A DNA stretch of 64,000 nucleotides from Aldrovandia affinis (Eukaryota > Chordata > Actinopteri > Notacanthiformes > Halosauridae). Below the pieces are notes generated by a model. It was not told the DNA's origin, ran no database searches, and was given only the letters and a program-made list of their open reading frames with translations. A program made the translations under genes and the position numbers. Where the stretch lies: positions 1,488,001 through 1,552,000 of the forward strand of contig JAINUG010000173.1 of assembly GCA_029706075.1 (NCBI GenBank). Reading direction: 5' to 3'. The first letter of the stretch is position 1, and each line of letters begins with the position of its first letter. Positions 60,245 to 64,000 of this stretch are shown in pieces.

Positions 60245-61307
60245 GGGCCAGATGCAAGAACCACTTTTACGCACAAATTTGTTCGTAAGTCACTCTGCGA
60301 GTGATTTACAAGAATTTGCCGCATTCACCAATTTTCTCGTATTTAGAATTTTCTCTTAGGTACGAACAAGATTTACGAGTGGTCCAGAGCTGTCGTATAC
60401 CTCATATGTACAATTTGCCTGCCGTTCTCCAAAGCAAAACAACGTTGTTTTTGACTAATAGATTGTGTCTATTTCGTTACTTAGAAGAACTGTTGAGTTT
60501 GAATATATAAATTACATGATAAATGATAGAATTCATAATGTATAATCAGAGTATCCTGTTTGACAATTGTAGGCCTATATTTGACTGTTTTCTTTTCAAA
60601 TTGTAGGATAATATCATTCATAATTCATTAATATAATGATATCATTATCATTCGTTTCAATTGTGGCCATTGAGGTTATGGTATAATACTACAATATCAA
60701 CATAAACATCACATATTCGCTCGTAGGTGTGCGTAACGGAGACTTCCTCCTGACCCCCTTCTGTTGCAGTCATGGATCGTCTTGCTTTCACGAGAAGTTT
60801 CTTTGACTCCAAATTCATATCACACTATTATTTTATTTTTTGATGCTACGGGCAACAGATGATACTGCGTTAACTCCACAAGTATTTTTTTCCCACTCCT
60901 TGGTTTTAACAGGTCCCTTAATTCCACTGTTGACACTCTTAAATAGTATGTGCTTTCGGTTACTTATTTCAGATAGTAGTACTTCAATCTCCGAGCTCGT
61001 AAAGTTTTTCTTCTTGGTTTTTTTCGGTGCCATTGTTATGAATGACTTTCCTATGAAAATGGGGTGGGACGCCTAACCTTATATAGCATTATTGGGGCAT
61101 TAATTATGCTAATTATTTATGCTAAATATATTAATTATGCTAATTTAAGAAGACGTAGTATTCAGAATGTTGTGTTGTCATTTATGACAGTTTTCTGAAG
61201 TTACGAGCATTTACTGAATTTGACATGGAACACTCTTAGAAGCCACCTCACGAAAAAAACCCCCGAAAGATAAGATAAAAATACGAAAATGTTCTTGCAT
61301 GAGGCCT
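60245..61307 (-). mobile_element. PIF/Harbinger-type element, non-autonomous
   Basis: The ends GGGCCAGATGCAAGAACCA and the inverse of AGGCCTCATGCAAGAACAT are flanked by a 3-bp duplication AAT (60242-60244 and 61308-61310), as expected for Harbinger. The interior contains a Myb-like ORF on the minus strand but no nuclease gene. Confidence 0.75.
60833..61033 (-). CDS. Harbinger Myb/SANT-like DNA-binding protein, truncated
   Basis: A 66-codon frame starts MAPKKTKKKNFTSSEIEVLL and continues EISNRKHILF, then TKEWEKNTCGVNAVSS and ARSIKK before a stop. The pattern (FTxxE...LL..I..RK..LF, W..I...VN) is that of the Myb/SANT-like partner proteins carried by Harbinger elements, also seen in host proteins such as NAIF1. 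These proteins recruit the nuclease to element ends. The usual third helix (IRKKWFDLK) is lost, so this copy is probably not functional. Confidence 0.65.
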   Translation of the reverse strand: MAPKKTKKKNFTSSEIEVLLSEISNRKHILFKSVNSGIKGPVKTKEWEKNTCGVNAVSSVARSIKK

Positions 61308-62120
61308 AATGTATTGTTTTATCGATGTGTCCATATCCCAAAATGTATAGTGTATAACTTCAATCAATCAATCAATCAATCTTTATTTTTGTATAGCGCC
61401 ATTTACAAACAGGTTGTCACACAGTGCTTCACAATTGGCATTTTCCAGAGGGAATCAAAAAACCAGAAAACCATTGGAGCCAATGTAGGAAACTGAAAAT
61501 TATTCCCTGACCCCTTAAAGGCGGTCGAGATGAACTCCTGGAAAATTGTGGGATACAGAGAAAAACAACACAAATAGTCCTTGAGGCTCATGTGGCTTAA
61601 CAGACCACTGGAAGGGCATTCTAAGTGTAGGAGTGGGGTGGACCTCATCCCTCCAGATACCAGGGCAGGGCGGGGGATGGAACCAGCAGCTAGGGTCTGG
61701 GCCAGCGGCATCCGGCTAACACATGGCAGGGGTGGGGGTTGACTCTGGGCAGGTGAGCTCCGGGCAGGTGCCACGAAGCCGGGAGAAAGAGGAAAGGTGC
61801 AATTATGACTATGATAAATATCACACCGGATCAGGGGGAAGAGTAGTGATAACACTTTTGCACCAGCAGAAGTAATCTAGGACAGCATAACTAATTAGGT
61901 GAGTGGCACAGGGAGCACGCAGCCATGAGGGCACTCAGAGACCATCCCACCACATCATCAGCAGTCCTGATAGGGGCGGATCATCACTTATGATTGGTGA
62001 CAGTAAGGATAGCTCATTGCACCAGAAGGCTCTATTGCTACGCCCCCCACATCTGCACCTAATGACTATAAGAGAGACTAAAGAGATGCGTTTTTAACCT
62101 AGACTTGAAAATTGAGACCG

Positions 62121-62141
62121 TGTCCCTAACCCTAACCCTTC
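62121..62141 (+). repeat. Telomere-like CCCTAA repeat inside the L2 copy
   Basis: Two and a half CCCTAA units replace the sequence found at the equivalent place of the other L2 copy (reverse of about 4040-4055). Confidence 0.7.
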
Positions 62142-63991
62142 ACAGAGATGGGTAGACTGTTCCACAGTAAAGGAGCTCTATAGGAGAAAGCTCTGCCACC
62201 TGCTGTATTTTTTGATATTCTAGGGACTACCAAGTTGCCTGCATCTTGTGAGCGAAGTGAACGTGGGGGATTGTATGGATGAAGTAGATCCGTCAAGTAA
62301 GAGGGTGCAAGTCCATGCAACACCTTATAAGTTAAGAGGAGTACCTTATAGTCTACACGATAGTTTATAGGAAGCCAGTGAAGTGACGCTAACACAGGAC
62401 TAATGTGCTCATATTTCTTTGTTCTAGTCAGGATCCTTGCAGCAGCATTCTGTACGAGTTGTAGGCTCCTGAGTGAGGCATTGGAACAGCCAGACAGTAA
62501 TGCATTGCAATAATCTAATCTAGATGTAACAAAGGCATGTACCAATTTTTCTGCATCTATTAATGACAGGAAGCCCCTAATTTTGGCAATATTCCTCAGG
62601 TGAAAAAAGGCTACTCTGGAAATGTTTTTGATGTGACTATCAAATGAGAGACCAGGATCTATAGTAACACCAAGGTCTTTTACCACCAAACTTGCAGCAA
62701 CAGAGCAACCATCCAGATTAAGAGATAAATCAGATAACCCTCTTCTGAGGTTTTTGGGCCCCAAGACCAACATCTCTGTTTTATCAGTATTCAGCAATAG
62801 AAAATTATCTGACATCCAGTCTTTTATGTCTTTAAAACAGGCCTCCAACTGTTCGAATTGTCCTTCGCCAGGTTTCATTGATAGGTATAATTGTGTGTCA
62901 TCTGCGTAGCAGTGAAAATGTACGCCATGTTTACGAATGACATCACCAAGTGGCAACATGTAAAGGGAGAACAATAATGGCCCCAAAACAGAACCTTGAG
63001 GGATACCATATTCCACCTTGATGAGAGCAGAGGGCTCGTCATTTAACTGCACAAATTGATATCTATCTGATAGGTAGGATTTAAACCAGGAGAGTGCCTG
63101 TCCACGCAGTCCAACTAGGTTTTCAAGTCTGCTCAGAAGAGTTTGGTGGTCTATTGTGTCAAACGCAGCACTTAAGTCCAAAAGCACAAGAATAGAGACG
63201 CATCCACAGTCAGCTGATATCAGTAAGTCATTGACAACTTTAATAAGAGCAGTCTCAGTGCTATGGTGTTGCCTAAATCCTGACTGAAAAGTTTCATAGA
63301 TGTCATTTGATGTCAGGAACGAAGTCAGTCTCTGAGCTACAGCTTTCTCTAGAATTTTGAGAGAAAAGAAAGATTAGAAATTGGCCTGTAGTTACTGAGA
63401 TTTTCTGGGTCAAGGTTTGGTTTCTTTAAAAGTGGCTTAATTACTGCCACTTTTTGAGAATTTGGCATATAGCCTGATGAAAGAGACAGATTAATAATGT
63501 CTAGCATGGATTGCCCCATAACAGGAAGAAGTTCTTTAACAAGTTTTGTTGGGATTGGGTCTAATTGACAAGTAGATGGTTTGGAGGACATAACCAATTT
63601 AGAAAATTCAGTCCACTCCAGAGCACTAAAAACTCAAGAGTAGCCATAGGACCCTGTCCTGGTAAGCCTGTGCTTTCTGATCAGTGTCCGCTACAGCAGA
63701 AGGTGCCATTTTAGAAATTTCATCTCTAATTTTCTCAATCTTCTCAGAGAAAAAGTTCATGAAATCATTACTATTATGGGCTGCCGGAGGCTTAGCATTG
63801 GTTTCAGTCTGGTTCTTTGTCAGTTTGGCCACTGTATCAAAAAGAAATTTTGGATTATTCTTATTACACTCAATCAGATCAGACAAATAGGTTGACCTTG
63901 CGGAGGAGAGATCATATTTGTACTGTACCAGACTGTCTTTCCAGGCAGAATAAAATACTTCTAATTTAGTGGATCGCCACTTACGTTCCAA
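62132..63991 (-). pseudogene. L2 ORF2: linker and reverse transcriptase, lightly frameshifted
   Basis: From 63991 leftward: linker (WKDSLVQYKYDLSSARSTYL, NPKFLFDTVAKLTKNQTE), then [49 protein letters not shown], then [40 protein letters not shown] (first catalytic Asp), [32 protein letters not shown] (ADD box), [14 protein letters not shown] and the C-terminal thumb to [11 protein letters not shown]. Breaks occur near 63356, 63620 and 63650, each explained by one missing base in a short A, T or C run. A changed stretch at 62121-62141 replaces the normal C-terminal residues and introduces a stop. Confidence 0.85.
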
Positions 63992-64000
63992 CTTGCGAGA

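Larger units (their letters stand above)
61361..64000 (-). mobile_element. L2-type LINE, long copy running off the window
   Basis: On the minus strand the 3' end is (ATTG)n at 61361-61382, preceded by the same 3' UTR as at 4116-4800. The reverse transcriptase region and linker follow to 64000. The endonuclease part would lie beyond the right edge. ORFs at 61403-61855 lie in the 3' UTR. Confidence 0.9.

Noticed and set aside
61361-61382. CRISPR-like or satellite array from repeated ATTG/CAAT words
   Set aside because: It is the short tandem tail of an L2 LINE; no spacer structure anywhere in the window.
61403-61855. 150-codon ORF at the L2 end, and its counterpart 4555-4773
   Set aside because: Both lie in the L2 3' UTR beyond the reverse transcriptase stop; the frame differs in continuity between the two copies.

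Overview
This window is teleost fish genomic DNA. Two short exons on the minus strand are the only host-gene sequence I can support. They encode the first 35 residues of an ArfGAP with coiled-coil, ankyrin and PH domains, best matching acap3. Exon 1 (start codon at 51396) ends at 51350 and exon 2 lies at 2092-2035. Both have consensus splice sites and compatible phase, so 2093-51349 is a single first intron of about 49 kb. Sequence right of 51396 is the 5' UTR, promoter and upstream intergenic DNA of this gene. The rest of the gene lies beyond the left edge.

The intron and upstream DNA are filled with transposable elements of types common in teleosts. They include Tc1/mariner-type elements of at least seven kinds (4881-6482, 6938-7688, 21542-22151, 23842-26408 with a second element nested at 23925-25202, 37932-38798 with related copies at 31095-31365 and 47930-48955, 41650-42178, 54839-56862) and a 166-bp MITE family (6491-6656, 38992-39143). 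There are two L2-type LINEs in opposite orientation (3106-4820 plus; 61361-64000 minus), a hAT-Charlie-type element (46836-47852) and PIF/Harbinger elements (16762-17075, 44660-44973, 60245-61307). A Gypsy-type composite (54891-56369) sits inside a Tc1 element, and several tRNA-derived SINE families carry visible target-site duplications. No transposase or reverse transcriptase here is intact; all are frameshifted, truncated or internally deleted.

Layout: 1-2.1 kb LTR end and acap3 exon 2; 3-7.7 kb L2, Tc1 and MITE cluster; 7.7-21.5 kb mostly unique intron with scattered SINE/LTR/MITE pieces and one unexplained 258-codon ORF; 21.5-26.4 kb Tc1 cluster; 26.4-44 kb sparse repeats and SINEs; 44-49.3 kb Harbinger, hAT, Tc1 and MITE; 49.3-53 kb the 5' end of acap3 and its upstream DNA; 53-64 kb SINE, Gypsy-in-Tc1, Harbinger and L2. 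I found no CRISPR, operon, rRNA or genuine tRNA. Nothing amounts to a convincing new biological system. The best leads are the giant intron, the long unexplained ORF, a SINE family with several copies, and the truncated Gypsy composite.
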